Shown one piece after another: positions 37,419-45,515 of a DNA stretch of 56,365 nucleotides (its first letter is position 1; each line of letters opens with the position of its first letter). The translations under genes were made by a program, and so were the position numbers. Source of the DNA: JBLHKS01 sp047620505. Its GTDB lineage: Bacteria; Verrucomicrobiota; Verrucomicrobiia; Verrucomicrobiales; DEV007. Location: the NCBI GenBank assembly GCA_047620505.1, contig JBLHKS010000020.1:1-56365 (forward strand). The letters run 5' to 3'. Under the pieces are notes generated by a model that was given only the letters and a program-made list of their open reading frames with translations, had not been told where the DNA came from and searched no databases.

Positions 37419-38093
37419 TCACACCACCACCCCTAACGCCTCCAGCAACTGCGGCTGATCCTGGAGGGCCAACTTCGCGATCGTCAGGAAATCGCTCATC
37501 CACTCATCGAGATCCTCCAGAGCGGCGTCGCGTTTCTCGGTCGCGTCTTGAGCTTCGCCGGTTTCCTTTTTCTGAAGGTCGCGGGCGTCGGCGACGGCTT
37601 TGACCAGAGTCTGGCCGTTTTCGAGGCTAGGCTGATCCTGACCAAACTTCGCAAAGGCGGCGAGAAGGGCGGGTGTGCTGCGGGCGTTCTGGTAAAACTG
37701 CTTCGCCTGCGTCAACCATTCGGCGAGTTTGCGAGCGCGGCGTTTGTCGGCACCGAGAGAAGTCAGAGCACCGCGATCATTCTTGAAGGCGACTCGTGCG
37801 ATCTGGTAATGCACGCTCCAGAGACCGTCAGCAGCTGCTCGCGCGGATTCGAGGGAATCTGAGGCGGCGAACTGCTCGCCGTAATTTTTCTTCTGCTTCT
37901 CGTTGGCGGTATGACTTTCGAATGGCGACGCGTTGGAATGTGATCGTTCCGGTTGCGGTCGGAATTTCGCAATCGCTCTGAGTGGGATGGCGCTCGAATT
38001 CAAGTTGGGATTCGATTTGCCAACGTCACCCCGAATTGTCATCCCGAGCCTGCCGAGGGACCTCACGAGCGGGGGTTGGTGAACGTTGATCAA
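37419..38093 (-). pseudogene. 5'-truncated gene remnant abutting a palindromic repeat
   Basis: The ORF has 224 residues, but its first 60 or so read as translated repeat and low-quality sequence: the start lies within the inverted repeat at 38037-38190, and its LVRSLGRLGM comes from the repeat arm. From about residue 63 (ANEKQKKNYGEQFA) a regular helical, glutamine- and alanine-rich protein continues to the stop and ends LQDQPQLLEALGVVV, which looks like a genuine C-terminus. The natural N-terminal half appears to be missing. I know no function for the family. The palindrome core at 37830 encodes Ala-Ala-Ala here. Confidence 0.55.
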
Positions 38094-38190
38094 TGGCGTC
38101 GGTCGCGCCTTCAGCGGAATTTGTGGCGTTGCACGAGTGTCAGGGCGTCAAACGTCATCGCGGAGGTCCCTCGGCAGGCTCGGGATGACA
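38037..38190. repeat. Palindromic element with 28-bp perfect inverted arms
   Basis: Arms at 38037-38064 and 38163-38190 are exact reverse complements over 28 bases, each containing CCTGCCGAGGGACCTC or its complement, and enclose 98 bases. No transposase is encoded. The arm sequence has the look of the dispersed intergenic repeats seen in many PVC genomes, but I could not check copy number. Confidence 0.85.
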
Positions 38191-38207
38191 GCAATTGCTG
38201 GCGCTTG

Positions 38208-38382
38208 GTAGCGGAATTCGTGAAGAACTGTTGCAAAACTCGTCGGAGTCTCCCCAAACGGACTTGGAAGTCCGTTCTCCAATCAAGTTTCGTCAGGGAA
38301 ATCAATCGTGGCTTCGGGCGGAGACCGGATGTCCGCATCCGGCTTCAAAGTTTTTGCAACAGTCTGTGGCGAATTCCGCTAC
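38208..38382. repeat. Composite hairpin repeat next to the palindromic element
   Basis: Imperfect inverted arms at 38208-38240 and 38349-38382 share GTAGCGGAATTCG and CTGTTGCAAAA. Between them lie two smaller inverted repeats: 38258-38275 (ACGGACTT, two bases, AAGTCCGT) and about 38325-38342 (CCGGATG, four bases, CATCCGG). Together with the element at 38037-38190 it fills the whole gap 38094-38421, where no gene is seen. Confidence 0.75.
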
Positions 38383-38421
38383 AACTGGATCGGGGACGCG
38401 TGATACGGTGATCCCATCGAT

Positions 38422-38916
38422 TTGAATTCCGACGCTAAAATCCACTTTCGCGAGATCCGAATCAGCGACCTGTCGTTCATGGAGGAGATGCTCTTCATCG
38501 CGCTCTGGGATCCACCGGAAAAGCCACGACGTCCGCGCGCCGTGCTCGCTGATCCGCGAATCCGGAAGTACGTCGACGATTGGGGGCAGCCTGGAGACGT
38601 CGGCTTCATCGCCGAGATCGAAGGCGTCAGGGCCGGAGCGGTCTGGTGCCGGAACGTGCCTTGCCTAACGGAGGAATTCGCCGATTTGCCGGAGCTTGGA
38701 ATCGGGCTGTGTGAGGATTTTCAGAACACGGGACTCGGCACTTCGCTGATGCGGCAGTTGCTGATTGCGGCTCGGGCTGAGCACCCGGGGATCCGCCTCG
38801 GCGTGCATCCGGAAAACGCGCGCGCAATTCGGCTCTACGAAAATTTCGGCTTCCAGGTTTATGCTCAGCAGACTGGTCAGTACCCTCAGATGGTCCTGGT
38901 TTTCGAAACGGCTTAG
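38422..38916 (+). CDS. GNAT family N-acetyltransferase
   Basis: 164 residues from a TTG at 38422; an ATG at 38479 would cut into the first strand (IHFREIRISDLSFM). Acetyl-CoA-binding motif A is visible as LCEDFQNTGLGTSLMRQLL (Q-x-x-G-x-G-type loop), followed by LGVHPENARAIRLYENFGF, the usual motif B. Cytoplasmic acetyltransferase, substrate unknown. It stands alone between two repeat regions, so it may have its own promoter within the palindromic DNA. Confidence 0.87.
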   Translation: MNSDAKIHFREIRISDLSFMEEMLFIALWDPPEKPRRPRAVLADPRIRKYVDDWGQPGDVGFIAEIEGVRAGAVWCRNVPCLTEEFADLPELGIGLCEDFQNTGLGTSLMRQLLIAARAEHPGIRLGVHPENARAIRLYENFGFQVYAQQTGQYPQMVLVFETA

Positions 38917-38950
38917 TGCAGTGCGCTGGTGCATTCGACCATCTCTAAAC

Positions 38951-39184
38951 TGACGGATAACAAAGTTCCCTTGAGGCGCGTAGCGCCAGTAATTTGAATG
39001 GCCGTGGTCGCAGGCGAGCCTGAGCGAGACAAGGCCACGGAATCTGCACCCAAAACATATAAGCCGTGTATCGCCGCTACGCGGCTTATGAATTTTTTCT
39101 CACTCCGACCGTGGCCTTGCCTCGCAAGCTCGCCCGCGACCACGGCTATTCAAGTTAGAGCGCTACGCGCCTTCTTATCCGTCA
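38951..39184. repeat. 234-bp nested palindromic element
   Basis: Outer arms TGACGGATAA (38951-38960) and TTATCCGTCA (39175-39184). Next arms GGCGCGTAGCGC (38975-38986) and GCGCTACGCGCC (39160-39171). Then long imperfect arms 39000-39040 and 39109-39146 around GCCGTGGTCGC/GCGACCACGGC and CAAGGCCACGG/CCGTGGCCTTG. The centre is a hairpin at 39059-39089 (ATAAGCCG/CGGCTTAT). It could fold into one long cruciform or RNA hairpin. No ORF of merit. It fills the gap between the GNAT and DUF1501 genes. Confidence 0.85.
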
Positions 39185-39203
39185 ATTGAGACTTGCCTGA
39201 AAA

Positions 39204-40568
39204 CTAGATCAGCTCCGAAATCACCTGGCCGCCCTCGGTTACGATCGGCATCGGCCGCCCGTCAGGCGTCGTCCAATGCGTCTTCTGATCGATTCCAAGA
39301 TGCTGGTAAACCGTGGCCGCGAGGTCTTGCGGACGAACTGGGCGGCTCGCGATGTCGTAACCTTTTCGGTCAGTGCTTCCGATCACCTGACCGTGATTCA
39401 TCCCGCCGCCGGCCATGATCATGGACATGACTCGCGGCCAGTGATCGCGACCAGCGTCTTTGTTGATCACCGGACCTCGTCCAAATTCGCCCATCATCAT
39501 AATCAGCGTTGTGTCGAGCAAACCGCGCTGCTCCAGATCGGTCACCATCGCATTCAGCGTGCGGTCGACACGCGGAAGAAGTGGCTTGAGGCCTTTCTCG
39601 ATTCCGCCCCAACGGACTTTCTCGCCGTGATGATCGAAGTAGCCCCAGGCACCGCTGACGAGCACGAAAGTCACCCCGGATTCGACCAACCGCCGAGCCA
39701 TGAGCGCTTTCTGACCGATGCTGTCTTTTCCATAAAGCTCGTGCATCGCCTCCGGCTCTTCAGCGACGTTAAACGCGGCCTGCGCTTTGCCGGAAGTCAG
39801 CATGTCGAAGGCCTGATGCGTGTACTCGTCCGCCGCCTGAACCGCCGCGCTGCCGTCAACCTTGCTCTTGAAACCGTCCAGCAGCTGCTGGAGTTCACGG
39901 CGATCGCCAACGCGATCGATCGAGAGCCCATCGGGCATTTTCAGCTGACCTTGAAGCTCAGCCCCGTTCACCGGCTCGTACGACGCGCCCATGTGGCCGG
40001 AACCCCAAACGTCCGAAGTCCAGCTGTTCGCGAGGCCGACGAAACCGGGCATTCCCGGTGAATTCGGCCCGCGGAATTTCGCCGCAACCGCGCCCATCGA
40101 AGGATAGCCGCCACCGTCTTTGCCGTCGTTCGTGCGGCGGGCGAGCGGATTGCCAGCCTGCATCGTGATCGGCGTGTGGTTGCTGGAACTGCAATCGACC
40201 GATCGGAGGATCGTCAGTTTGTCCATCAGCTTAGCTGTGAGCGGAAGGTGCTCGCAGACCCGGACGCCAGGCAGTTTCGTCGGGATCGTGCCGAACGGCC
40301 CACGAATTTCGCTCGGCGCATCCGGCTTAGGATCCCACATGTCGATGTGGCTCGGGCCGCCGGAGAGCCAGAAAAGGATGACGCTGGTTTTCGGCTTGTC
40401 GCTCGCGGACAGAACCGTGGGGAGCGAAGCGCCAGCGAGACCAGCGAGACCGGTCTGGAGGAATCCGCGTCGCGAATTCCCAAACCGGATCGTGTCGCCG
40501 TTGACCGGGCTGAAAAGCGGCGCGATGCCGCCTGGATCAATAAAGCTCTCAGGGCGTGCGTGTTGCAT
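39204..40568 (-). CDS. DUF1501 domain-containing protein, Tat-exported
   Basis: 454 residues. The N-terminus holds a twin-arginine signal (NSRRGFLQTGLAGLAGASL) at about 31-49. The DUF1501 domain follows with FWLSGGPSHIDMWDPKPDAP, RVCEHLPLTAKLMDKL, MMMGEFGRGPVINKDAGRDHWP and HLGIDQKTHW. DUF1501 proteins are sulfatase-like in fold and in PVC bacteria are normally paired with a DUF1549/DUF1553 cytochrome gene, which is missing here. The next genes upstream are an FKBP isomerase and a second DUF1501, suggesting that exported folded products and a folding helper are made together. Confidence 0.93.
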   Translation of the reverse strand: MQHARPESFIDPGGIAPLFSPVNGDTIRFGNSRRGFLQTGLAGLAGASLPTVLSASDKPKTSVILFWLSGGPSHIDMWDPKPDAPSEIRGPFGTIPTKLPGVRVCEHLPLTAKLMDKLTILRSVDCSSSNHTPITMQAGNPLARRTNDGKDGGGYPSMGAVAAKFRGPNSPGMPGFVGLANSWTSDVWGSGHMGASYEPVNGAELQGQLKMPDGLSIDRVGDRRELQQLLDGFKSKVDGSAAVQAADEYTHQAFDMLTSGKAQAAFNVAEEPEAMHELYGKDSIGQKALMARRLVESGVTFVLVSGAWGYFDHHGEKVRWGGIEKGLKPLLPRVDRTLNAMVTDLEQRGLLDTTLIMMMGEFGRGPVINKDAGRDHWPRVMSMIMAGGGMNHGQVIGSTDRKGYDIASRPVRPQDLAATVYQHLGIDQKTHWTTPDGRPMPIVTEGGQVISELI

Positions 40569-40625
40569 GCCCCAAGAGTGAGGTTTCGGCCCGCAAAGTG
40601 CAAGGCGTAAAAAGCGCTCGGCGAT

Positions 40626-41369
40626 CTACTTGATCCCGACCATCTGAACGCGGAAAATCAGCGCGTCTCCGGGCTTGATGACACCGCCTGGGCGAGGATT
40701 CTCGCCGTATCCGAGGTTGGAAGGCATGTAAATCATGACCTCGCCGCCGACTCCAGTGAGCTGGACACCTTCAGAGAATCCAGGAACAACTCCCGAGACT
40801 CCGAATGTTGCCGGCTCGCCGCGATCGAACGAGCTATCGAACTTCGTTCCATCGATCAAAGTGCCTTCGTAATGAACGGTAACCGTTCCAGTCGGAACCG
40901 CTTTTGCGCCTTTGCCTTCTTTGACGATCTTGTAGTGAAGACCGGATTCAGTCTTTTTGATCTCAGGATCTTTGGCGAGTTCGATAAAGAACTTATCCGT
41001 CTCTTTCGACGCTTCCTTTGCCGCCAGCGCTTGAATCTGCATATTCCGCGCCTGGAGATATTCGTCCATCGCGGTGAGGGCTTCCTTCTTCGATTCCATG
41101 TCCTCGTCGCCAACGGCTCCCTCTTGGAAGCCCTCAATGAACAACGCCAGCTCCTCTGGCGTGAACTTCATGGCTCCCGCGGTCTGCTTTGCGACCATCC
41201 AGCCGAAATTCTTGATCGCTTCGGGATTCGAGGCGATTCCGGCGGGCTCTTCCGCAGCGGGTGCTTTGGCTGTTTCGGCTGCTGGATTCTGAGCAGCTGC
41301 TGGGTTGCTTGATAACATAATTCCTACGGCTGCGATGCCGACCGACAAGATCACGAATTGGTCTTTCAT
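40626..41369 (-). CDS. FKBP-type peptidyl-prolyl cis-trans isomerase, exported
   Basis: 247 residues. A signal peptide (about 1-27, ending PAAAQ, itself written with the CAGCTGCT palindrome) is followed by an Ala/Pro/Glu-rich linker and an FKBP N-terminal helical domain (about 50-130). A C-terminal FKBP domain (about 150-247) follows with VTVHYEGTLIDGTKFDSSFDRG, GFSEGVQLTGVGGEVMIYMP and ALIFRVQMVGI. The plan is that of FkpA/Mip, periplasmic proline isomerases with chaperone activity. It lies between two DUF1501 genes on the same strand. Confidence 0.94.
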   Translation of the reverse strand: MKDQFVILSVGIAAVGIMLSSNPAAAQNPAAETAKAPAAEEPAGIASNPEAIKNFGWMVAKQTAGAMKFTPEELALFIEGFQEGAVGDEDMESKKEALTAMDEYLQARNMQIQALAAKEASKETDKFFIELAKDPEIKKTESGLHYKIVKEGKGAKAVPTGTVTVHYEGTLIDGTKFDSSFDRGEPATFGVSGVVPGFSEGVQLTGVGGEVMIYMPSNLGYGENPRPGGVIKPGDALIFRVQMVGIK

Positions 41370-41423
41370 CCGCCTTTATTAGAGCGAGTCGACCAAAGGT
41401 CAAATCAGGATCTGAGCAAATCC

Positions 41424-42842
41424 TCAGGTAACCGGCGATAATTCCGGAATCGGCTTGCCGAATGGCAGAATCGGCATCGGCAGGCCAGAACGATCGTGAA
41501 GCGACTGCTTGTAGTCGATTCCAAGGTGCTGATAGACGCTCGCCCAGAGATCGTTCGGGCTCATGACGCGTTCGGTTGGGTATTCTCCTTTGCTGTTGGT
41601 CGCGCCGATGACTTGGCCGGTCTGCATTCCGCCGCCCGAAACCAGGACCGACATCGCCTTCGCCCAGTGATCGCGGCCAGGCTGCATCACGCCGGTTTGA
41701 GTCCCGCGTCGAACGGTGATTTTCGGCGTGCGGCCGAATTCGCCAGTCGCGACGAGGAGAACTTTGCGGTCGAGCCCGCGATTGTAGAGATCTTCGATCA
41801 ACGCTGAGAGCGCCTGGTCGTACATCGGGAGGCGCCACTTCGCGTCGTTAAAAATGTGGGCGTTCACCGCGTGCGAATCCCAGTTGTAGGCGCCGTGTTT
41901 TGGGGTCGTCCCGCCCGGGTGTTCCCATACGGTCGTCACGAAACGCGCGCCAGCTTCAACGAGCCTTCGAGCCATCAGACCGCGCTGACCATATCGATTA
42001 AACCCGTAGCGCTCGCGAGTTTCCTTTGATTCCTGAGTCAGATCGAACGCGTTGCGAACTTCCGGGTTCATCAGCATGTCCATCGCCTGCTGGTTGAACG
42101 AATCCATCGCGTCCATCGAGCCGGTTTTGTCGACGTTTCGCTTGAGCCGATCCATCCCCTTGAGCATCGCCAACCGGTCATCGAGGCGGTCGGCCATTTC
42201 CTCCTTCACGCCCAGATTATCGACTTTGAAATTCGGTAAACTCGGATCACCGGCAACCGTGAACGGAACGTGCGAGGGTCCAAGGTAGGCGGGTCCCATC
42301 GCGAACGTGTCAACCGCCTGGCGTCCGGCGTCGACGATGTTCACGCAGCTCGGCAAACCCGGCTGACCCGTCTCGATCATTTTTTTAACAATCGTGTTCA
42401 CCGCCGGCGCGTCGTTCACTGTGCCTGTCGGCGTTTTCGGAACGCGCCCCGTCATGAAGCGTTTGTGACCGCCGCCGTGGTCGTTGAAATTGTGGCAAAT
42501 CGAGCGGATGAGCGTGAATTTATCGGCGCACTTCGCGTGCATCGGCAGCAATTCGCCGACCTCGATCCCAGGCACATTCGTCGGGATCGGACGGAAATCG
42601 CCACGGTACTCCGAGGGCGCCTCCGGCTTCATGTCGTAGGTCTCCATGTGCGGCGGGCCACCCGGCAGCCAGACGAAAATCACCGAAGTGTCCTTCATCT
42701 CATCGCCAGCAGCTGCTGCCTCGGCCCGGTAACGCATGAAATCGGACATTCCCAGCCCCATGACGCTGAGACCCCCGACTTCGATGAAACTGCGACGGCG
42801 GAGTGGGCCCGAACAACGGGATTTTTTGGAATCGGATTTCAT
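41424..42842 (-). CDS. DUF1501 domain-containing protein, second copy
   Basis: 472 residues with a twin-arginine-type leader (PLRRRSFIEVGGLSVMGLG) at about 14-32. DUF1501 blocks: FVWLPGGPPHMETYDMKPEAP, LPMHAKCADKFTLIRSI, VATGEFGRTPKITVRRGTQ, GRDHWAKAMSVLVSGGGM and HLGIDYKQSLHDRSG. About as long as the 39204 copy but clearly diverged, so not a recent duplicate. No cytochrome partner is adjacent. The alanine-rich EAAAAG stretch after the leader is written with the palindrome at 42707. Confidence 0.93.
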   Translation of the reverse strand: MKSDSKKSRCSGPLRRRSFIEVGGLSVMGLGMSDFMRYRAEAAAAGDEMKDTSVIFVWLPGGPPHMETYDMKPEAPSEYRGDFRPIPTNVPGIEVGELLPMHAKCADKFTLIRSICHNFNDHGGGHKRFMTGRVPKTPTGTVNDAPAVNTIVKKMIETGQPGLPSCVNIVDAGRQAVDTFAMGPAYLGPSHVPFTVAGDPSLPNFKVDNLGVKEEMADRLDDRLAMLKGMDRLKRNVDKTGSMDAMDSFNQQAMDMLMNPEVRNAFDLTQESKETRERYGFNRYGQRGLMARRLVEAGARFVTTVWEHPGGTTPKHGAYNWDSHAVNAHIFNDAKWRLPMYDQALSALIEDLYNRGLDRKVLLVATGEFGRTPKITVRRGTQTGVMQPGRDHWAKAMSVLVSGGGMQTGQVIGATNSKGEYPTERVMSPNDLWASVYQHLGIDYKQSLHDRSGLPMPILPFGKPIPELSPVT

Positions 42843-42911
42843 GCGGAAAATGCGGAGTGGCTCATCTTAAACACCGAACATTTTCTCGTGAAATTTCAGC
42901 CAGATCCGGGT

Positions 42912-43325
42912 TCAGCGAAACGGATTGCGAATCGTGACGCCACGAATCGTCTGCCCGCCCCCCAGATCTTCTGAAAACATTTCGTGGCAGCCTGCGGTCT
43001 CTGCTGCTGCGACGACGAGGCCGTCCCAGAACGAAATCTGATTGAGGATGCTCCAATCAATCCCTTCATCGATCATCACTGGCGTCACCTGCACGATGTC
43101 GAAAATCTGGAAATCACGAATGTGCGGCTTCGCGTTCAGGGGCTCGATCCCGAGTTTCCGCGTCGCCGCCGAATAGAATTCCTGCAGAATCTGAGTCGAA
43201 ATCACGCCTGTCCGATCCCTTGCGAGCGCGGCGATCAACTGGAGCGCTCTTTCGCGTTTCTGAGCATCGGCGGAATCGACCGAATAAATCAGCACATTGG
43301 TGTCGATGAACGTTTTTGCCGCCAT
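42912..43325 (-). CDS. vapC: PIN-domain toxin (VapC-type)
   Basis: 137 residues with the PIN acidic residues: FIDTNVLIYSVD (first Asp), QILQEFYSAA (Glu) and SFWDGLVVAAAETAGC (third Asp). VapC toxins are Mg2+-dependent ribonucleases, many cutting tRNA. It follows the antitoxin gene by three bases, which implies translational coupling. Confidence 0.9.
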   Translation of the reverse strand: MAAKTFIDTNVLIYSVDSADAQKRERALQLIAALARDRTGVISTQILQEFYSAATRKLGIEPLNAKPHIRDFQIFDIVQVTPVMIDEGIDWSILNQISFWDGLVVAAAETAGCHEMFSEDLGGGQTIRGVTIRNPFR

Positions 43326-43328
43326 GAC

Positions 43329-43550
43329 TCAATGACGGTAAAGATCTGATCGAACGATCTTTTCGCCTCCTGAGTTGCCGGTCGAATCACGAAGGCGCTC
43401 GACCATTTCGTCGACTACGGCGTCCGGTTTCGAAGTCGTTTCATCCAGAAGCTGCCGAAGGAGCGCGTTCAGGCTCGTGCCTCGCGAATCCGCGTAGCGG
43501 CGACCGCGAACGAGAAGTTCATCATCGATTGAAAGGGTGACGTTCGCCAT
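43329..43550 (-). CDS. vapB: Ribbon-helix-helix antitoxin (VapB-type)
   Basis: 73 residues. N-terminal ribbon (ANVTLSIDDELLVRGRRYA) and two helices (RGTSLNALLRQLLDET) form a ribbon-helix-helix DNA-binding domain. The C-terminal tail would neutralise VapC. First gene of the pair; it probably autoregulates. Confidence 0.85.
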   Translation of the reverse strand: MANVTLSIDDELLVRGRRYADSRGTSLNALLRQLLDETTSKPDAVVDEMVERLRDSTGNSGGEKIVRSDLYRH

Positions 43551-43605
43551 TCCACAGGATATGTGGGCACTTAAAACTTGTCAATTTTGTGGCGACCGTC
43601 TCGGC

Positions 43606-43902
43606 TCAATCCAGATCGACGTATTTCTGCCGACAGATCACGATCGCTTCGAGCATGTCCTCGGCTTCTTTGCGTCGACCGTCGTCCAGACTTGAAGCCA
43701 TTCGGTTGTGACGGCGGAACAGGAGGGCCAAATGACGCTTGATCTCGTCGCGAGTCATCCCCGGTCGAATCCCACACATCATTTCCGGCGAAGTGGAAAA
43801 TTCCGGCCCTCCGATCGCGCCGGGCGCGTTCGTAGGCTTACTCTTTTTAGAGCCAATTGCGTTTTTCAGTCTGCTAAGAAAACTCATGGTTTCGTTCAAC
43901 AT
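43606..43902 (-). CDS. J-domain-like small protein with HNR in place of HPD
   Basis: 98 residues from ATG 43902; ATG 43887 (MSFLSRLKNA) is also possible. A basic, low-complexity N-terminus (1-38) leads into CGIRPGMTRDEIKRHLALLF (residues 43-62) followed by RRHNR. This lines up by eye with the J-domain pattern LGVSPDASDEEIKKAYRKLALKYHPD: a GV/GI turn, a P, D-EIK at helix II and a loop where HPD would be, here HNR (65-67). A final helix (KEAEDMLEAIVICRQKYVD) corresponds to helix III. HPD is essential for Hsp70 ATPase stimulation in known J proteins, so its loss is notable. It is encoded 69 bases after the Hsp70 gene on the same strand. Confidence 0.65.
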   Translation of the reverse strand: MLNETMSFLSRLKNAIGSKKSKPTNAPGAIGGPEFSTSPEMMCGIRPGMTRDEIKRHLALLFRRHNRMASSLDDGRRKEAEDMLEAIVICRQKYVDLD

Positions 43903-43971
43903 TGTTCCAGGGTGTTCGTGGTTGAGGGGGGACGAAACGGACGAACAAATTACGCGGAACGCGGCTATTTC

Positions 43972-45459
43972 TCACTCGATGCGGATTTGCTTTAAGTACG
44001 AAGATTTGCGTTCGATATCGATATCAGAAAGGACTCCTTCACCGGCGTATTCGATATCGACTTCTTTGGATTTCCCGGAGTCTTTATCGATGATCCGGGC
44101 GCTGACCCGCTGATTCTCATCATAGGTGTAAGCAACGGTGATTTCGCAGCCTGCCGGGCGGTTTGGCGGCACGTCGAGCGAGATTTTTCCGATGATGTCG
44201 ACGTACTTCGGATCGGTGTCCTCGCCTTGGGTGACTTCAACTTCGATCAGCGTTTCGTTGTCTTCGCTGGTCATGTAAGTCTGGCTCATCGCGCATGGAA
44301 TCGGCGTGTTCTTGGGAATCACGATCGAATTCTGGAACTTCCCGGCACCACTTTTGGCGTCTTCGATAATCGCCAGCGTGCCGTAGCCGTGGTTGCAGAC
44401 CTCGGAGATTTTCCGGTGATTTTTCGCGAACAACGCAGCTCCAAGCGCGACGCATTCGTCGACGTTTCCGCAGGTCATCGGCGGGTAGCCAAACATCTTT
44501 TTCAAGATCTCCTGAACCTTGGGAATTCGCGTGCTGCCTCCAACGAGAACCACATGATCGATATCGCGCTCGGTCAACCCGACCGAATCGAGAGCCTGCT
44601 CGACCAGCATGACCGTCCGAGTCAGAAGCCTCGAAATTGACTCCTCAAACGCCTCCCGTGTGATTTCAACCCTGGCGATCCCATCTTCGTCGTTACCGAT
44701 CGTCTCGCTGATCTGCCGAACCTTCGAAAGCATCCGCTTGGCGTCTTCCGCAACGGAAAGAGCCCGCCGCCGCTGGCGTTCGTTAACGAAGAGTTCGGCG
44801 CGGTTTTTCTTCTGGTACTCCTGGGCGAGAATCTTCAGCAGCTGCTCGTCGAAATTCGTTCCGCCGAGGTGCCGAGCACCCTCAGAAAGCAGGATGTCGA
44901 TGTTGCCATCGATCACTTCCAGAATCGTAACGTCGAGCGTGCCGCCACCCAAATCGTAGACCAGAACCCGGCCTTCGATCTGCTTCATCTGGGCGTAGTA
45001 AATCGCGGCCGCCGTCGGCTCGTTCACAATCCGGCTGATGTTCAGTCCGGCGATTTTGCCCGCTGTGATCGTGTTCTTTCGAGCTAACTCATTAAAATTA
45101 GCCGGAACGGTGATCACGACATCGCCGACAGGCCCGATGATCTGCTCGCAATCGCGTTTCAGTTTCGCCAGAATCAGCGCAGAAATTTCCGTCGGCGACC
45201 ACTGCTTATCATCGATCTCAAAGTGGTAACGCGGATCGTCCATCATGCGTTTGATGTTGTGAACCGTTCGAGACGGATCACCGCCATCGCGCGCAGCTGA
45301 GCCAACGAGTTTGATCCCGTCGTGATTGTCAAAGTAGACCACCGACGGCGTGAGGCGCTCCCCATCCGTGTTCGGCACGATTTCCGGATTCCCATCCTCG
45401 CGGACGTAAGCCAACGCGGAGTTGGTCGTGCCAAGGTCGATTCCAATATACTCAGCCAT
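43972..45459 (-). CDS. Hsp70 family chaperone lacking the C-terminal lid
   Basis: 495 residues against about 610-640 for DnaK. The ATPase domain (1-about 348) is complete: GIDLGTTNSALAY, VPANFNELARKNTITAGKIA, VYDLGGGTLDVTIL and HVVLVGGSTRIPKV. The usual interdomain linker DVLLLDVTP is not present; the equivalent position reads KISEVCNHGYGTLAI. A beta-type substrate domain follows (about 355-480) with IPKNTPIPC and VTQGED, and then the protein ends without the alpha-helical lid. Such Hsp70s are usually dedicated to one substrate. Here the flanking genes encode a J-like protein and a GrpE-like/FHA coiled-coil protein, so they probably form one machine. Confidence 0.92.
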   Translation of the reverse strand: MAEYIGIDLGTTNSALAYVREDGNPEIVPNTDGERLTPSVVYFDNHDGIKLVGSAARDGGDPSRTVHNIKRMMDDPRYHFEIDDKQWSPTEISALILAKLKRDCEQIIGPVGDVVITVPANFNELARKNTITAGKIAGLNISRIVNEPTAAAIYYAQMKQIEGRVLVYDLGGGTLDVTILEVIDGNIDILLSEGARHLGGTNFDEQLLKILAQEYQKKNRAELFVNERQRRRALSVAEDAKRMLSKVRQISETIGNDEDGIARVEITREAFEESISRLLTRTVMLVEQALDSVGLTERDIDHVVLVGGSTRIPKVQEILKKMFGYPPMTCGNVDECVALGAALFAKNHRKISEVCNHGYGTLAIIEDAKSGAGKFQNSIVIPKNTPIPCAMSQTYMTSEDNETLIEVEVTQGEDTDPKYVDIIGKISLDVPPNRPAGCEITVAYTYDENQRVSARIIDKDSGKSKEVDIEYAGEGVLSDIDIERKSSYLKQIRIE

Positions 45460-45515
45460 AATTCGCAGTTTCCAGGTTGATCAGAAAAATCAGAGAGCGG
45501 TGTTTTTCCGTTCGT

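Noticed and set aside
37294..37503. Minus-strand ORF (69 aa) after the antitoxin
   Set aside because: No recognisable fold, overlaps the end of the gene remnant, and half of it lies in non-coding-like DNA. It may be a translated repeat, but no second copy is in the window.
38037..39184. CRISPR array
   Set aside because: The repeats are inverted and nested rather than direct repeats with regular spacers, and no cas gene is nearby.
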